Origin: Bufo bufo
Taxonomy: Eukaryota; Chordata; Amphibia; Anura; Bufonidae
Direction: 5' to 3'
DNA: 64,000 nucleotides
Assembly: GCF_905171765.1 (NCBI RefSeq)
Contig: NC_053390.1
Location: 509,815,444 to 509,879,443, forward strand
Numbering within the stretch: position 1 is the first letter of the stretch; the number at the start of each line of letters is the position of its first letter. The notes under the pieces were generated by a model, which saw only the letters and a list, made by a program, of their open reading frames with translations, did no database searches and was not told where the DNA came from. The translations under genes were made by a program, and so were the position numbers. This document shows, piece after piece, positions 20,614 to 33,300 of the stretch.

Positions 20614-22137
20614 CAGTCCTGATCAAAAGTTTAAGACCACTTGAAAAATGGCAAAAAAAATCATATTTAGCATGGCTGGATATTTACAAGGTTTCAAGTA
20701 GAGCTTCAACATGCAACAAGAAGAAATGGGAGTGAGACAAAAAAAAATTTGAGCATTCAATTTAATGAAAACAACGAATAAACTGAAACAGGCTGTTTTT
20801 CAGCTGATCAAAAGTTTAGGACTACACAGCCCAAAAAAAACGAAACCCCCCCCAAACAGAAATCCAACTTCCAAACATGAACTCAGTAATGAGTAGCTCC
20901 GCCGTTATTGTTCATTACTTCAAAAATTCGTTTCGGCATGCTTGATGCATGCGTTTCCATGAGGTGAGTGGGAACATTTCTCCAAGTGGTGAAGACGGCC
21001 ACACGAAGGCCATCTACTGTCTGGAACTGTTGTCCATTTTTGTAAACTTCCCTTGCCATCCATTCCCAAAGGTTCTCAATTGGATTTAGATCAGGGGAAC
21101 ACGCAGGATGGGCCAAAAGAGTGATGTTATTCTCCTGGAAAAAGTCCCTTGTACTGCGGGCATTGTGTACTGTAGCGTTGTCCTGTTGAAAAACCCAGTC
21201 GTTACCACACAGACGAGGGCCCTCAGTCACGAGGAATGCTCTCTGCAACATCTGGACATAGCCAGCGGCCATTTGAAACCCCTGCACTTCCTGAAGCTCC
21301 ATTGTTCCACTGAAGGAAAAAGCAGCCCAGACCATTATGGCGCCCCCTCCACTGTGGCGCGTAGAAAACATCTCAGGTGGGATCTGCTTGTCATGCCAGT
21401 AACGTTGGAAACCATCAGGACCATCAAGGTTACATTTTTTCTCATCAGAAAATAAAACTTTCTTCCACCTTTGGATGTCCCATGTTTGGTGCTCTCTTGC
21501 AAAGTCCAAACGAGCAGTTCTGTAGCGTTCAAGGAGACGAGGTCTTTGAAGAGGTTTTTTGTTTTTGAAGCCCTTCAGTCTCAGATGCCGTCTGATGGTT
21601 ATGGGGCTGCAGTCAGCACCAGTAAGGGCCTTAATTTGGGGCGAGGATCGTCCAGTGTCTAGACGGACAGTCAATTGGATCCTCCGGCTCAGTGCTGATG
21701 AAATTTTTTGGGGTCTTCCACTTAAGAAATTAAGAAATTCCAAATGACTGTCTAACTGCATCCCACCTCAGCAGCGATGGCGCGCTGTGAGAGACCCTGC
21801 TTATGCAACAACCCGACCACGTTCAAAAAGAGAGTTTTTTTTGCCTTTGCCATCACAATGTGTGACTACCTGACAGAAAATGACAATGAATCCACATCTT
21901 TGCACAGATTTGGCCTTTTAAAGGCATGTGGTCCTAAAATTTGGGTCAGCTGAAGAACAGCCTGTTTCAGCTTAATCGTTATTTTCAATTAATTGAATGC
22001 TCAAAAAATGTTTTGTCTCTTTCTCATTTCTTCTTGTTGCATGTTAAAGCTCTACTTGGAACCTTGTTAAGATCCAACAATGTAAAATATGATTTTTTGC
22101 CATTTTTCAAGTGGTTTTAAACTTTTGATTAGGACTG
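20614..22137 (-). mobile_element. Tc1 transposon, copy 1
   Basis: Termini cagtcctgatcaaaagttta (20614) and the complementary acttttgattaggactg (to 22137) are flanked by TA on both sides. Length 1,524 bp. The same family recurs at 34076-40745. The transposase lies on the minus strand and is broken near its N-terminus. Confidence 0.9.
20883..21853 (-). pseudogene. Tc1 transposase (DD34E), N-terminal region damaged
   Basis: The open part (20883-21761, 292 codons) carries the catalytic triad: first D in VLFSDEKK, second D in [12 protein letters not shown] and E in NPIENLWEW, with 34 residues between the last two, i.e. DD34E. Upstream, the ATG at 21853 leads into a frame altered by small indels. 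Compared with the copy at 34342-35331, roughly ten residues (NDPEGYGTKK) of the linker after the first helix-turn-helix are missing, and a stop separates the DNA-binding part. The protein is therefore not functional. It would normally bind the terminal repeats and cut and paste at TA. Confidence 0.9.
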
Positions 22138-22960
22138 TAGTTCATGAGCTCACGCTCCTGGTTTTTCTGCATTTTTTTCCCATTAGCTTCTTCTCCATAG
22201 TACTTAGAAAATGTTGTGCAGACCCACTATGTCACTGAACAGATTAGGCTTGGGGCTACTTCTAAAGATGTTATCTAAGTGGTTCCCCTGGTTTTCACAC
22301 TTTAACCCCTGTACAGGAACTTCGTTGCAGGGAAACCATCAGGCTGCCACATCTTGAATTAGTGTCTGTTCATTGAAAGCTGACCCAAGGGAAGTGACGA
22401 AACACTGGTGAGTGGCACTGAGGGAACAGGCTACAGTGTAGTTAGTAGACAGATCAAGACTTTAGCAGAGTTCGTACAATTTTGTATCAGTCAGGGCAGG
22501 TGGCTCAGGGTAAATATGGGAGTCAGGCAGCCAAGTCAAGCAATGGAGGGTCAAATCTGGTAAAAAGGAAGAGGTCGAGGACAGGAAATTAGAATGGAGT
22601 AATAGCAAGCACGGTAAAGTGCATTATAACACTCAGGAACAGCGGCCATTGGCAGGGTATAGATTGAACCATGTGTGCTGGCTCTTTAAAGGGCATCTGT
22701 CAGGAGATTTGTACCTATCAAACTGTCTGACCTGCTGCATGTGCGCTTGGCAGCTGAAGGCATCTCTGCAACTGCTGCTCCCTCTGCGCTTTAACAGGGT
22801 TAGACAGTGAAAAGATAATCTGGCCTGGCTCTATCAAAGTGAAGAGGGCGCGGCAGTTGCATAAAAAATAGAGTCTCTAGGTGTAATGACAATGCCCCTG
22901 TTGCTCCTAGAGTCTAATTTGCATATATCAAAACATCATTTTTCTCAGTAATGCAGGAAC
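22138..22960. other. Spacer with short repeat fragments
   Basis: No ORF. The stretch from 22687 (aaagggcatctgtcaggag) resembles the end of a short anuran repeat. The rest is not recognised. Confidence 0.35.
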
Positions 22961-23491
22961 TGTCACGGATGGTGTTGCAGAAAGCTGGAACTTATAAATA
23001 AACATCCGACTGGCTTGATCCCAAACTAAGGAGCATATGGGTGAGCCCTATAAAACCCCTAGAGCTCTCCCTGACTGCTATGCCCATGCAAAGGTCTTTA
23101 TGGTAGACGATTGCATGCCCACGTACCTAATACTATGTGACACCTGAAAACCCTATAATAGTGAGGGGACACGACCACCGGCTCCCTGCACTTAATACGG
23201 ACGGGGTCAGGGTCACCTAGAATCAAGCCAGCAAGGAAACACAAATAAAGAAAAAGGACTTATTTGAGGAATCAGCAGTAGCAGCCTCCAGCAGTGAACA
23301 AATCATCCAGGAAGAAGTATAAACCGCAAAGTGAGACAGTATGGGAGGGAATATAAAGGGAGACAATTAGTGTAAATAGGTGACAGCTGGGAGAAGGAAA
23401 GGAGATGACGAAGTGAAACCAAAACAAAGAATGTCATGCAAGAGGTAGAGAAGAACGTCTAACAGACCTTCTCACAGAACTGGTGTTGACA
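22961..23491 (-). repeat. 3' LTR of Gypsy chromovirus copy 2
   Basis: On the plus strand it starts TGTCACGGATGG and ends GTTGACA, followed by the complement of the polypurine tract (gtacccctccctct). It matches 12218-12740 in reverse. Length 531 bp. Confidence 0.85.
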
Positions 23492-24897
23492 GTACCCCTC
23501 CCTCTACGGGTGGACTCCGGACACTCAGAGCCCACCTTCTCAGGAGGAGACCTATGGAAAGCCCTGATGAGGCGAGTGGCCTTAATGTCCGCCACTGGTA
23601 CCCACATCCTCTCCTCAGGACCATAACCCTCCCAATGAACGAGGTACTGGAGAGAACTGCGGATAATGCGAGAATCCACAATCCTAGAGACCTGAAATTC
23701 AAGATTACCATCAACAACAATCGGAGGAGGAGGCAAAGAGGAGGTTACAGTGGGTTTGACATAAGGTTTTAATAAGGACCTGTGAAAAACATTGTGGATC
23801 CTCCAAGTCTGAGGAAGATCAAGACGGAAGGCAACGGGATTGATGACGGACAAGATCTTGTAAGGCCCAATAAACTTAGGACCCAACTTCCAGGAGGGAA
23901 CCTTCAGTTTGATATTCTTTGTAGACAACCACACCAGATCACCCACATTCAGGTCCGGACCAGGCACACGTCTCTTATCCGCCACACGCTTATATCTCTC
24001 ACTCATCCTCTTCAGATTACCCTGAATCTTTTGCCAAATAAATGACAAAGATGAGGAAAATCTCTCCTCATCAGGTAAACCAGAAGACCCCTCTCCAGAG
24101 AATGTCCCAAACTGCGGATGAAACCCATATGCACCAAAAAATGGTGACTTATCAGAGGACTCCTGGCAACGGTTATTTAAAGCAAACTCAGCAAGGGACA
24201 AAAAAGAACACCAATCCTCCTGATTCTCCGCCACAAAACAGCGCAGATATGTCTCCAGATTCTGACTGACGCGTTCGGTCTGACCATTCGACTGCGGGTG
24301 AAAAGCAGAGAAGAAACGACAACCAAACCCCCAAGCAAGAACCTTCCAGAATCTGGAAACAAATTGCGTGCCCCTATCAGAAACGATGTCTGAAGGAATG
24401 CCATGTAATTTAACAATGTGATCAACAAACGCTTGCGCCAGCGTCTTAGCATTGGGTAACCCAGGAAAGGGAATGAAATGCGCCATTTTGCTAAAACGGT
24501 CCACTACTACCAGAATCACAGTCTTCCCCGAGGAACTAGGCAGGTCCGTAATGAAGTCCATGGACAGATGCGTCCAAGGACGGGAAGGAATGGATAACGG
24601 GAGGAGAGAACCCAATGGTGAATGAGGGACCTTGGCACGAACGCAGGTCTCGCAGGCTGCCACAAAACCCTCAACCGTCTTCCGAAGAGCTGGCCACCAG
24701 AATCTCCGAACAATGAGATCCACTGTGGCTCTACTCCCCGGGGGCCCAGCAAGGACAGTATCGTGGTGCTCCTTAAAAACCTTGTGTCGTAAAGCGAGAG
24801 GCACAAACAACCTCCCAGGGGGACAAAGATCAGGAGCCTCTGCCTGGGCTGCCTGAACCTCTGCCTCCAAATCAGGATAAAGAGCAGAGACGACCAC
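23434..24897 (-). pseudogene. Integrase and chromodomain of Gypsy chromovirus copy 2
   Basis: This is a 487-codon open stretch, part of a broken pol. It holds the integrase core with all three catalytic acids (MDFITDLP, SDRGTQF, GQTERVSQ). The second zinc-ligand histidine is lost: LAGPPGS against LAGHQGG in copy 1. The C-terminal chromodomain ([17 protein letters not shown]) is intact; in chromoviruses it targets integration to marked chromatin. The frame ends inside the LTR, as usual for this family. Because the rest of pol is broken, it is not expressed as a complete polyprotein from this copy. Confidence 0.85.
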
Positions 24898-24964
24898 CCC
24901 AAAATGGGACCCGGGTCTTCAAAGTTCCCCCCTCCCGGAAAACAACGTGACAGGGCATCCGCCT

Positions 24965-26714
24965 TCACATTTTTAACCCCAGGGCGGAACGTAACAACAA
25001 AATAAACCTAGAAAAGAACAAAGACCATCTGGCCTGTCTCGGGTTCAGACGCTTGGCCGATTCCAAGTAGGCCAGATTTTTATGGTCTGTAAACACGGTA
25101 ATAGGGTGTCTGGCTCCCTCTAACCAATGGCGCCATTCTTTAAAAGCTAATTTGATGGCCAACAACTCCCTATCTCCCACATCGTAATTTCTCTCTGCAG
25201 ATGATAGTTTCCTTGAGAAAAAGGCACACGGTCGCCATTTGGCAGGAGAGGGACCCTGAGATAAGACCGCACCCACACCCACCTCAGAAGCGTCCACCTC
25301 AACAATAAAAGGTAGAGAGACATCAGGTTGTACCAAGATGGGAGCGGAAGCAAAACTCTCTTTGATACTAGAAAAGGCTTTAAGCGCATCTACCGACCAC
25401 GAAGAAAAATCTACCCCCTTTTTAGTCATATCAGTGAGTGGCTTAACAACAGAGGAATAATTCAAAATGAACTTTCTGTAATAATTGGCAAAACCCAAAA
25501 ACCGCATCAGCGCCTTCTGATTCTCAGGAAGCTCCCAATCAAGCACAGCGCGGACCTTCTCAGGGTCCATGCGAAAACCAGAAGCGGAGAGAAGAAAACC
25601 AAGAAATTGAATCTCAAACACACATATTTCCAGTTTAGCGTACAATTTATTATCCCGCAGAATCAGCAAGACCTGACGTAGGTGGTCTCGATGAGTCTTG
25701 AAATCAGGAGAAAAAATCTAAATGTCATCTAGATACACCAGTACAAATTTCCCCATTAAATGATAAAAAATGCTGTTCACAAAATGTTGGAAGACGGCTG
25801 GAGCATTCATCAAACCAAAGGGCATAACCAAATTTTCGAAATAACCCTCAGGGGTATTGAAGGCCGTCTTCCATTCGTCCCCTTCCCTGACTAGGTTGTA
25901 TGCCCCTCTTAAATCCAACTTAGAAAAAACCTTAGCCCCAACAATCTGGTTAAACAGGTCCGGGATCAGAGGAAGCGGATATGGGTCACGAATCGTGATA
26001 CGGTTCAGCTCCCTGAAATCCAGATAAGGTGTTAAAGAACCATCTTTTTTCTTAACAAAAAAAACAGCGGTAACAGGTGACTTCGAGGGTCGGATGTGTC
26101 CCTTTCTCAGGCTCTCAGAGATATAAGTACGCATAGCGACTCTTTCAGGTTGGGAGAGATTGTATAAACGTGATTTTGGCAGTTTGGCGCCTGGGATGAG
26201 ATTAATAGGGCGGGGGCAGCTCCTGGACACCACTCTCGGAAAACACATCCGAAAATTCAGAGAGAAACTATGGCTCATTCTTGGTAGAAACCTCTGAAAG
26301 AGGCGCCGTGAGGCAATTCTCTCTGCAAAACTCACTCCAACCATTTATTTGCCTTGCTTGCCAATCAATGGTGGGGTTATGTTTAGTGAGCCAGGGTAGC
26401 CCCAACACTAGAGGAGTAGGTAATCCGCTTAAGACGAAACATGACATATCCTCAACATGAGCGTCACCCACAGTCAAACGGATATTGTGAACTACGCCCT
26501 TTAACGATCTTTGAGAAAGTGGAGCGGAATCAATAGCAAAAACAGGTATATCCTTTTCCAAAGTGCATACCTGGAAACCATGCGTTATTGCAAATTGATT
26601 ATCAATAAGATTGACAGCTGCTCCACTATCTACAAAAATCTCACAAACAATGTTCTTGCTGTCTAGCGCCACCCTGGCAGGTAGGACAAAACGGGAACTA
26701 CAAGCAAACGACAA
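24965..26714 (-). pseudogene. Protease, reverse transcriptase and RNase H of Gypsy chromovirus copy 2
   Basis: Three fragments in different frames. 26268-26714 carries the aspartic protease (DSGAAVNL). 25718-26344 carries the first part of reverse transcriptase with MPFGLMNAP and YLDDI, then a TAG. 24965-25669 carries the RT thumb ([11 protein letters not shown]) and RNase H ([25 protein letters not shown]). The breaks lie near 26300 and 25700 and at 24960, where the integrase frame begins. Confidence 0.85.
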
Positions 26715-26777
26715 ACCTTCAATTTCCGCATCAACCTTGCCAAGAGTAGCAAATGGAAAGTTTTTAGAGGGTTTTTT

Positions 26778-27566
26778 TCATTTTGTTTTTCTTTTATTAC
26801 CCTCAGAAAACTCCATGAATCTCCTAGAGGGGCAAACATTAGCCAAATGATTTATACCCCCACAACAGAAACAAACCCTCCTCTGAGAGCTGAATCCTCT
26901 ACTATCAGAGGCAAGCAAACCCAGGTGCATGGCCTCCTCCTCAGAGGGGATTGAAAGAGACTGAGACTCCTGCACACTGAATGAGACAGCCCCACTGTCC
27001 TTGGACTGAATATGACAGGAAGGAGTAGTCTCCTCTCTCTCTCTCTCTAAGACGCCTGTCAATACGAACAGCTAGAGACATGGCAGATTCTAACGAGGCT
27101 GGTCTCTCATGAAAAGCAAATGCATCTTTCAATCTTTCCAAAAGACCATGGCAAAATTGACTTCGGAGTGCAGCATCATTCCAACCAGTATCAGCTGCCC
27201 ATCTCCGAAATTCAGAACAATATATCTCTGCAGACTGTTTACCCTAGCATAAAAGACGCAGTTTAGATTCAGCCAGAGCAATACGATCCGGGTCATCATA
27301 TATCTGCCCCAGGGCTACAAAAAATTCATCCACCGATCGGAGGGGCCGTGCCCCCACCGGCAGCGAAAAAGGCCCAAGACTGAGCGTTATCCCTGAGCAG
27401 CGAGATGATGATCCCACCCTCTGCTCCTCATCACCAGAGGAATGGGGAAGTAGGCGAAAATGGAGTTTGCAAGCCTCTCTAAAGCGAACAAAATTCTTAC
27501 TACCCCCGGAGAACGTATCCGGAAGCAAGATCTTAGGCCCCTCCCCCCCTTCCCCGTCTCTGCGCC
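26778..27566 (-). pseudogene. Partial gag of Gypsy chromovirus copy 2
   Basis: Fragments at 27244-27566, 26941-27141 and 26778-27062. The first has the capsid-start motif LPDTFSGGSKNFVRFREACK. The last holds a CCHC zinc knuckle, C-FC-C-GGIN-H-LANV-C, preceding the protease. A TAG near 27243 and later indels break the frame, and a MITE removes the N-terminus. Confidence 0.8.
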
Positions 27567-27885
27567 CTAAGGGCTGTTTCACACGAGCGGATGCCGTGCG
27601 TGACATCTGCTGCGTGAATGACAGCCAAGACCCGATGAGGACAGCAGAAGCACGGAGCATTAACATGACTGATAATGCTCCGTGCCTCTCTGTGATCTCT
27701 TTACTACGAAATCACAGTGAGATAAAGTTGTCACTGTGATTTCGTAGTAAAGAGATCACAGAGAGGCACGGAGCATTATCAGTCATGTTAATGCTCCGTG
27801 CTTCTGCTGTCCGCATCGGGTCTTGGCTGTCATTCACGCAGCGGATGTCACGCACGGCATCTGCTCGTGTGAAACAGCCCTAAGG
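27567..27885. mobile_element. MITE of the AGGGCTGTTTCACACGAGC family
   Basis: Left end agggctgtttcacacgagc and right end gctcgtgtgaaacagccct are exact complements. The interior is a long inverted repeat: gaatgctccgtg-type segments at about 27660 are mirrored at about 27790 around a centre near 27728. A relative lies in TNKS intron 1 at 59047-59362. It truncates the gag gene of the chromovirus. Confidence 0.8.
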
Positions 27886-28525
27886 CAGCCGCTTGGTCTG
27901 CCTGATTATAGCACCGGCCCTGCTGACAGGCTGGCTGTATAACTCAGCTTCCTTTGTTGTTCAAATACTTTTATTGACATGAATACAATCAATTTGGACA
28001 CAGTCCAATCAAAAACAAGTAGAGTTATCAGACACATATCGACCAGAATATTTTGAATATCACCAAATTTTGTGAAAAACATGTAATATAAATGATCATT
28101 AAAGGATTACAAATAGATGACCCATCTACATACTCAATGAGGAAGGGAAAACAGGGAAGGGAAGACGGGGAGGGATTACAGTTAGGTATATTGTTTTCTT
28201 TTATTACTAGACACATTCTAGCCAATTTTGAAATGCCTGAGATCCTTTAAAGAGGATCCAAGGAGTCCAGATTTTGATATATTTCTTATCTGTTCCCTTA
28301 TCCTCTGCTGACAACTCCTCCATTCTACGTATTTGTTCAAAAGTGTGCAACCAGTCCCTAATGTGTGGTGTGGTTTGGGATTTCCAGTATCTAGGTATGA
28401 CCAAGCGTGCGGCCTGCAAAAAAAATCTTAAAAGTCCCCTTTTTAGAGCGGAGATGGATCATGGGAGCATAAAAAGTATAGCCCCTTCAAGAGTCCACCT
28501 TTCCAAGCGACCACATACTCGTTCA

Positions 28526-30334
28526 AATAAATAGAAAATCCACAGCACTCCTCAGTTCTGGTGAAAAAGCCGGTTACTTTATTGGTAACAGCAGCATATA
28601 GAAAGCAACGTTTCAACCATCTCTGGTTTTTCTCAAGCTATGAAATCATATAGTGGAACGTGCCTTTAAACAGTGGCTCAGTGGGTGTGTCTCTTAGTGA
28701 TTAAAGTTCTACATCTGAAGTGACTAAGTGTAGTTGATTGCATCGTTTATCCATTGATTATACTTATAGTAAAATAATACTTACTGGTGGGGGAGGGTCC
28801 ATGTGAAACCGGCACTGTGTCCAGAGGTGAGTTCGCGCCAAAATCCGAAGTACTCTGAGTCCATATGCGCCTGTGCCGAGTCCCCACACCCACAAGGGGA
28901 GGGATTCTAAGGCGGCCAATAGAAAAATCGAGCGCCTGTGACGTCCGTTGTTGCCGGGGGCAGATCCCGGTAAAGGGAACGTCCTCCGTCCACAGCACCA
29001 ATCAGAGCACAGGCGTCGATGACGTCTATTGTTGCTAAGGAGAAGGGGCGATCCCCAGAGGAGTGAGAATCGCATCTCCTCCACAGCAACTAGATATGCC
29101 ATATGCACCAGCAGCTAAAGGAGGACCGGGGTGGTGATATAACGTTGGCCAAAGTATATGAGGATCCCACCTGGCTGGGATCGTTGGTTAGGCGATTCCA
29201 GCTGTAATTTGGGTCCTCATGCTCGGCTATGGCCCTTACAGGGGTGTGGCCAACTGTAAGTTGGCCATCAGTCCCTAAAAGAGGGGCCAAAAGCCAACAT
29301 TCATACATCCCCTATCTGGGTACAGTGTCAACCACAGAATTTCTTAAGTGAGTTTACTCTGTGACAGGGGTATGGTAACATGACAATATCCCCCTGGTCG
29401 CTCACTGTTTCAATGGCGGTCAGGGACAATAATGCTACCTTAATCATACATACTTATTAAAGGCCGTTTATGTATCAAACTTACCCCTGCGGTTCCTGTG
29501 TAACTGCTGGAGAACTAGGGTTGAAGAAATAGAGGTCTTGATCGTAACGGAATCTGTGGAGGCGCAGTTGGAGAGGTCGTCGGATGAGGAAGCTAGTAAT
29601 ATGTGATTTCACATGGAGAGCCCTCTGTAATGCAAAAAGAGGGTGACATTTGTGATTAAAACAGACACAACAATCATCTATTGTTGGGCACTCTACATAT
29701 ATTAAAATCGTAAGTAGCTAAGTCATACATAGGGGTTGAGCAGAACGTAACTTGGGGAACAAATCAATGCAGGAAGAAACTCAGATTAAAGTCCCTATTG
29801 AGTCCTTTCAGTTTCAACGTATCCAGTTTATGTATCCATTTCAGTTCCAATTTCTTTAGGAGAGTCTATCGGTCCCCTCCCCTCCGGAGTTGTGGAATTC
29901 CATCGATGACCTGAAATCTCAACTGTGAGATATTGTGCCCAGATTTCACGAAATGTTCCGGGACAGGTAGTTCTAGAACATGTTTGCGGATTTGTGACTT
30001 GTGTTGGGTAAGTCTTTTTTTAATCTCCTGTGTGGTTTCGCCCACATATAGGAGTCCGCATGGGCATTGTAAAATGTAGATGACAAATGAAGAGTTACAT
30101 GTGTACAAATTGTTTGATACGGTATCTAGTACCTGTCCGGGGATGTACAAACGTATTGCCCTTCATCATGCTGTTGCGGTGGCAACATCCTAGGCATGGG
30201 AAGCTGCCCGTTCTTTTGTTGTTTTGGGGTGTATGAATCTGCATGTACTAGTCTATCTCGTAGGTTAGTTCCCCTTTTGTATGAGAATAATGGAGGATTC
30301 TGGAACTCAGGAGTATTTGGGAAAGCTTGGGTCA
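28526..30334 (-). mobile_element. Penelope-like element, 5'-truncated, inside L1 ORF2
   Basis: A 13-bp target duplication, acatactcgttca, is at 28513-28525 and 30335-30347. The minus strand encodes a GIY-YIG endonuclease (29866-30150) as in Penelope-like elements. Near its 3' end the minus strand reads gaaacgttgctttctatatg and then aataaag with ggattttctatttattt, as in several vertebrate members. Only the last part of the coding region remains, so it is dead. The rest of the interval, 28620-29860, is 3' untranslated and unassigned sequence with no ORF that I recognise. Confidence 0.85.
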
Positions 30335-30338
30335 ACAT
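29866..30338 (-). pseudogene. GIY-YIG endonuclease domain of the Penelope-like element
   Basis: The ORF 29866-30150 holds FVIYILQCPC then GLLYVGETTQEIKKRL, the paired GIY and YIG strands of the endonuclease, with downstream H-KSQIRKH. The upstream frame 30126-30338 (KRGTNLRDRLVHADSY) is the segment that normally precedes it; a frameshift near 30130 separates them. After RRGGDR a TAG at 29863-29865 interrupts the typical tail (TLLKKLELKWIHKLDTL). Confidence 0.85.
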
Positions 30339-33300
30339 ACTCGTTCATACAGATCATTTAAGGTCTCCCGAAAGGAAGTTAAACTGGAACACTGCCACCA
30401 AATATGGGACATTGAGCCTATCTCATTGTTGCAGCGCCAACATAAATCCGAACAAGTGGGATAAAAAGAGTAAAGAAGTGCTGGGGTTCTGTACCATCTG
30501 GACACGATCTTGAAATTATTTTCCTGTATATCGCAGCTAATGGACGCCTTATGCGATAGGGTAAATGCTTTCAACCACTGCTCCGAAGAAAATAATCTAC
30601 CCAACTCTCTCTCCCAGGCCGACACATATGGTAGGGAGGATAGGGAGCCTCCACTCTCCTGGAGAAGCCCCTGACCAAAGACACAAGATGTGTAGGTGGA
30701 GTAGATTGAAGACACAAAGACTCAAAGGGGGTAAGATCTCTGGAGATAGTCGATAAGGGACCCAGGGACAGCAAGAATGTTTTAATACTGGTATAAAGAT
30801 ACCAAGCCCCTCTACCACCGTCACCAGGGAATGAGTCTAAAGGACGTATTGTCCCCCTCTTCAGGAACTGATATGCCCTCGGGCAATCCTCTCTCCGCAG
30901 GCCCAGCAACGCTTGTTGCCCCACCCCTGGGGGGAAATCTGGATTATCAAACATAGGTGTCATGGGCCCCGGGAGGGTTGTGATACCCAAAGGTGCCGCA
31001 CTTTTATCCCAGAATTGTAATATTCCTGATGTCAAAGGAGGAAGGCTTTTAGGTCTTTGTGATTTTGTAATCCATAACAAGTCCTGGGCTGGGCGTCCAA
31101 TCCCCATCCTCTCAAACTGGATCCACCGTTTAGTTAAGCCACTGTGGAACCAGTCGAGAATGTATGTAAGCATAGATGCTTTATGATACAATTGTAGATC
31201 AGGGAGCCCAACTTCCCCCCTCAGCTTGGAACGAGTCAAGAAACATATACCCAGCCTAGGAGATGAACCTGCCCATATAAAATCTAGGAACATTGATCTG
31301 AAGGCCTTAAAGTATTTATATGGTAGGGTGGTGGGGATAGTTCTAAAAACCACAAAATACAAAATCCTAGGCAGGATATTCATTTTGATCGTATGAATCC
31401 TTCCAAACCATGATAATGGTGCTGTCTTCCAAGCCTGTAAATCCTTTCTAATTTCCTCCAAGAAGGGGGCGAAATTGGCAGAGTAGAGGTCTTTTAAGTT
31501 TGAGGGGATAGCAGTACCCAGGTACTTAATATGACCCTGCGTCCATTGATAAGGAAATGACGACTGTAACATAAGTACAGTGGAAGAGGGTAGGCTTATA
31601 TTAAGCATCTCAGATTTGTGGAGGTTCACCTTTAAGTTACTTAGGTCCCCGAAGGCCGAGAACTTCCGAATATTGGGAAGGCCAACAACCGGGTCTGAGC
31701 AATATACAGTATGAGGAGGTCGTCCGCATAGATAGCTATTTTAGAGTCTACTTCTCCAAGACCTACTCTTCTAATGGATTTATTAGCCCTCAGGGCCCTA
31801 GCCAGGAATTCCATAATCATAATATATAATAAAGGGGAAAGTGGGCCCTCCTGTCTTGTACCATTGTGGATCCCAAAAGGGGATGATAACGAGCCATTAA
31901 TTCAAACCCGGGCTCTAGGGTTCTCATAAAGAGCAAGGATACGAGTAACCATTTGAGGGCCCAATCCAAAGGCCTCCAAGGTCGCTCCCAAAAAGACCCA
32001 GTCTACCCGATCGAACGCTTTCTCAGTGTCAACTGAGAGTAGACACAGAGGGGAAGCTGTTGCTTGGGCACGAGCTATAAGAGCCAAAAAACGTATTGTA
32101 TTGTCTCTGGCTTCCCTACCCGGAACAAAGCCCACCTGGTCCTCATGAATTAAGGAAGGCATATGGATTTTCAGTCTATCAGCCAGAATTTTAGAGTAAA
32201 TCTTTACATCAATATTGTTCAGTGAAATCGGCCGGTAGTTACTACAGGCCAGGGAGTCTTTGCCCGGTTTACGGATGACACAGATGTGAGCAGTCAGGGC
32301 CTGAGGAGGAAAAGAGGCACCCACCGAGAGGGAGTTACACATTATATTGAGAGGTTTGGAGACATCCTCCAGGAATCTCTTATAAAAACGAGGAGTGAAT
32401 CCATCAGGACCAGGGCATTTCCCAACCTCCAACTTTTTAATAACCCCTTGAACTTCCTGTAACGTTATTTCCCTCTCCAAATTGTCAGCTTACGATAGCC
32501 TAGGGCCCAGTAGGTTGGAGATATATTTTTTGATCTTTTGAGTCTTAAGGTCTATAGGAAGGTCTGTGTATTTTACTTTTAGGTTATAGAGGTCCTCATA
32601 GCACAATTGAAACTCCTGCAGGATTTCCCCAGTAGAGTGAATGCGACCCCCTGCTCTCCTATTAAGGGTGGGAATATAAGAGGAAGTCTGTCTGGGCCTC
32701 AACATTCTTGCCAATAACCTGCCGCTTTTATTTCCCTGACCATAAAAAAGCTTCTTGAGCTTATCCCGTGCATTTAAGTACTTTTGATCTATCAGTTTCC
32801 TAAGGGCCGACCTTGTATCACAAAGCTCTTGATAAACCACAGTAGAGAGGGAGCCTTTGTATCTCCTCTCCAGGACCGCCAGGACTGCCTGTATCTCCGC
32901 AGCCTGCATTTTCTTAAGCCTAGAGGCATGCAAGATAAATCTACCACGTACCATGCATTTTAATGCTTCCCATTGAATCGTAGGGCTTGAAGCATCCCCT
33001 GTATGAACATCCACAAATTCTGAGATCGTAGATCTAATATCTTCTACACATACTAGGTCTCTAAGGATATTATCATTAAGCTTCCACGAGCCTCCAGAAC
33101 GGGTAGGATCACCTAACCTCAGTGAAACCCATGTGAGAGAATGATCAGAGAAGAGGATAGGTTCAATACCTGCAGTGAGGTGCAGATCCAGGAGTGAGTG
33201 GGAAATGAAAAGATAGTCGAGGCGATGGTATGAATTATGAGCAGAGGAGAAGTATGTGAAGTCTTTAGCAGTGGAATTCAGGATACGCCACACGTCCACC

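Larger units (their letters stand above)
22961..27566 (-). mobile_element. Ty3/Gypsy chromovirus, copy 2 (minus strand)
   Basis: Same family as 8855-12740. It has one LTR (22961-23491) at its 3' end and a fuller 5' part including gag. It ends at a MITE (27567-27885), so the 5' LTR and start of gag are missing. Seven or more ORF fragments show it is defective, though the integrase-chromodomain part is open for 487 codons. Confidence 0.9.
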
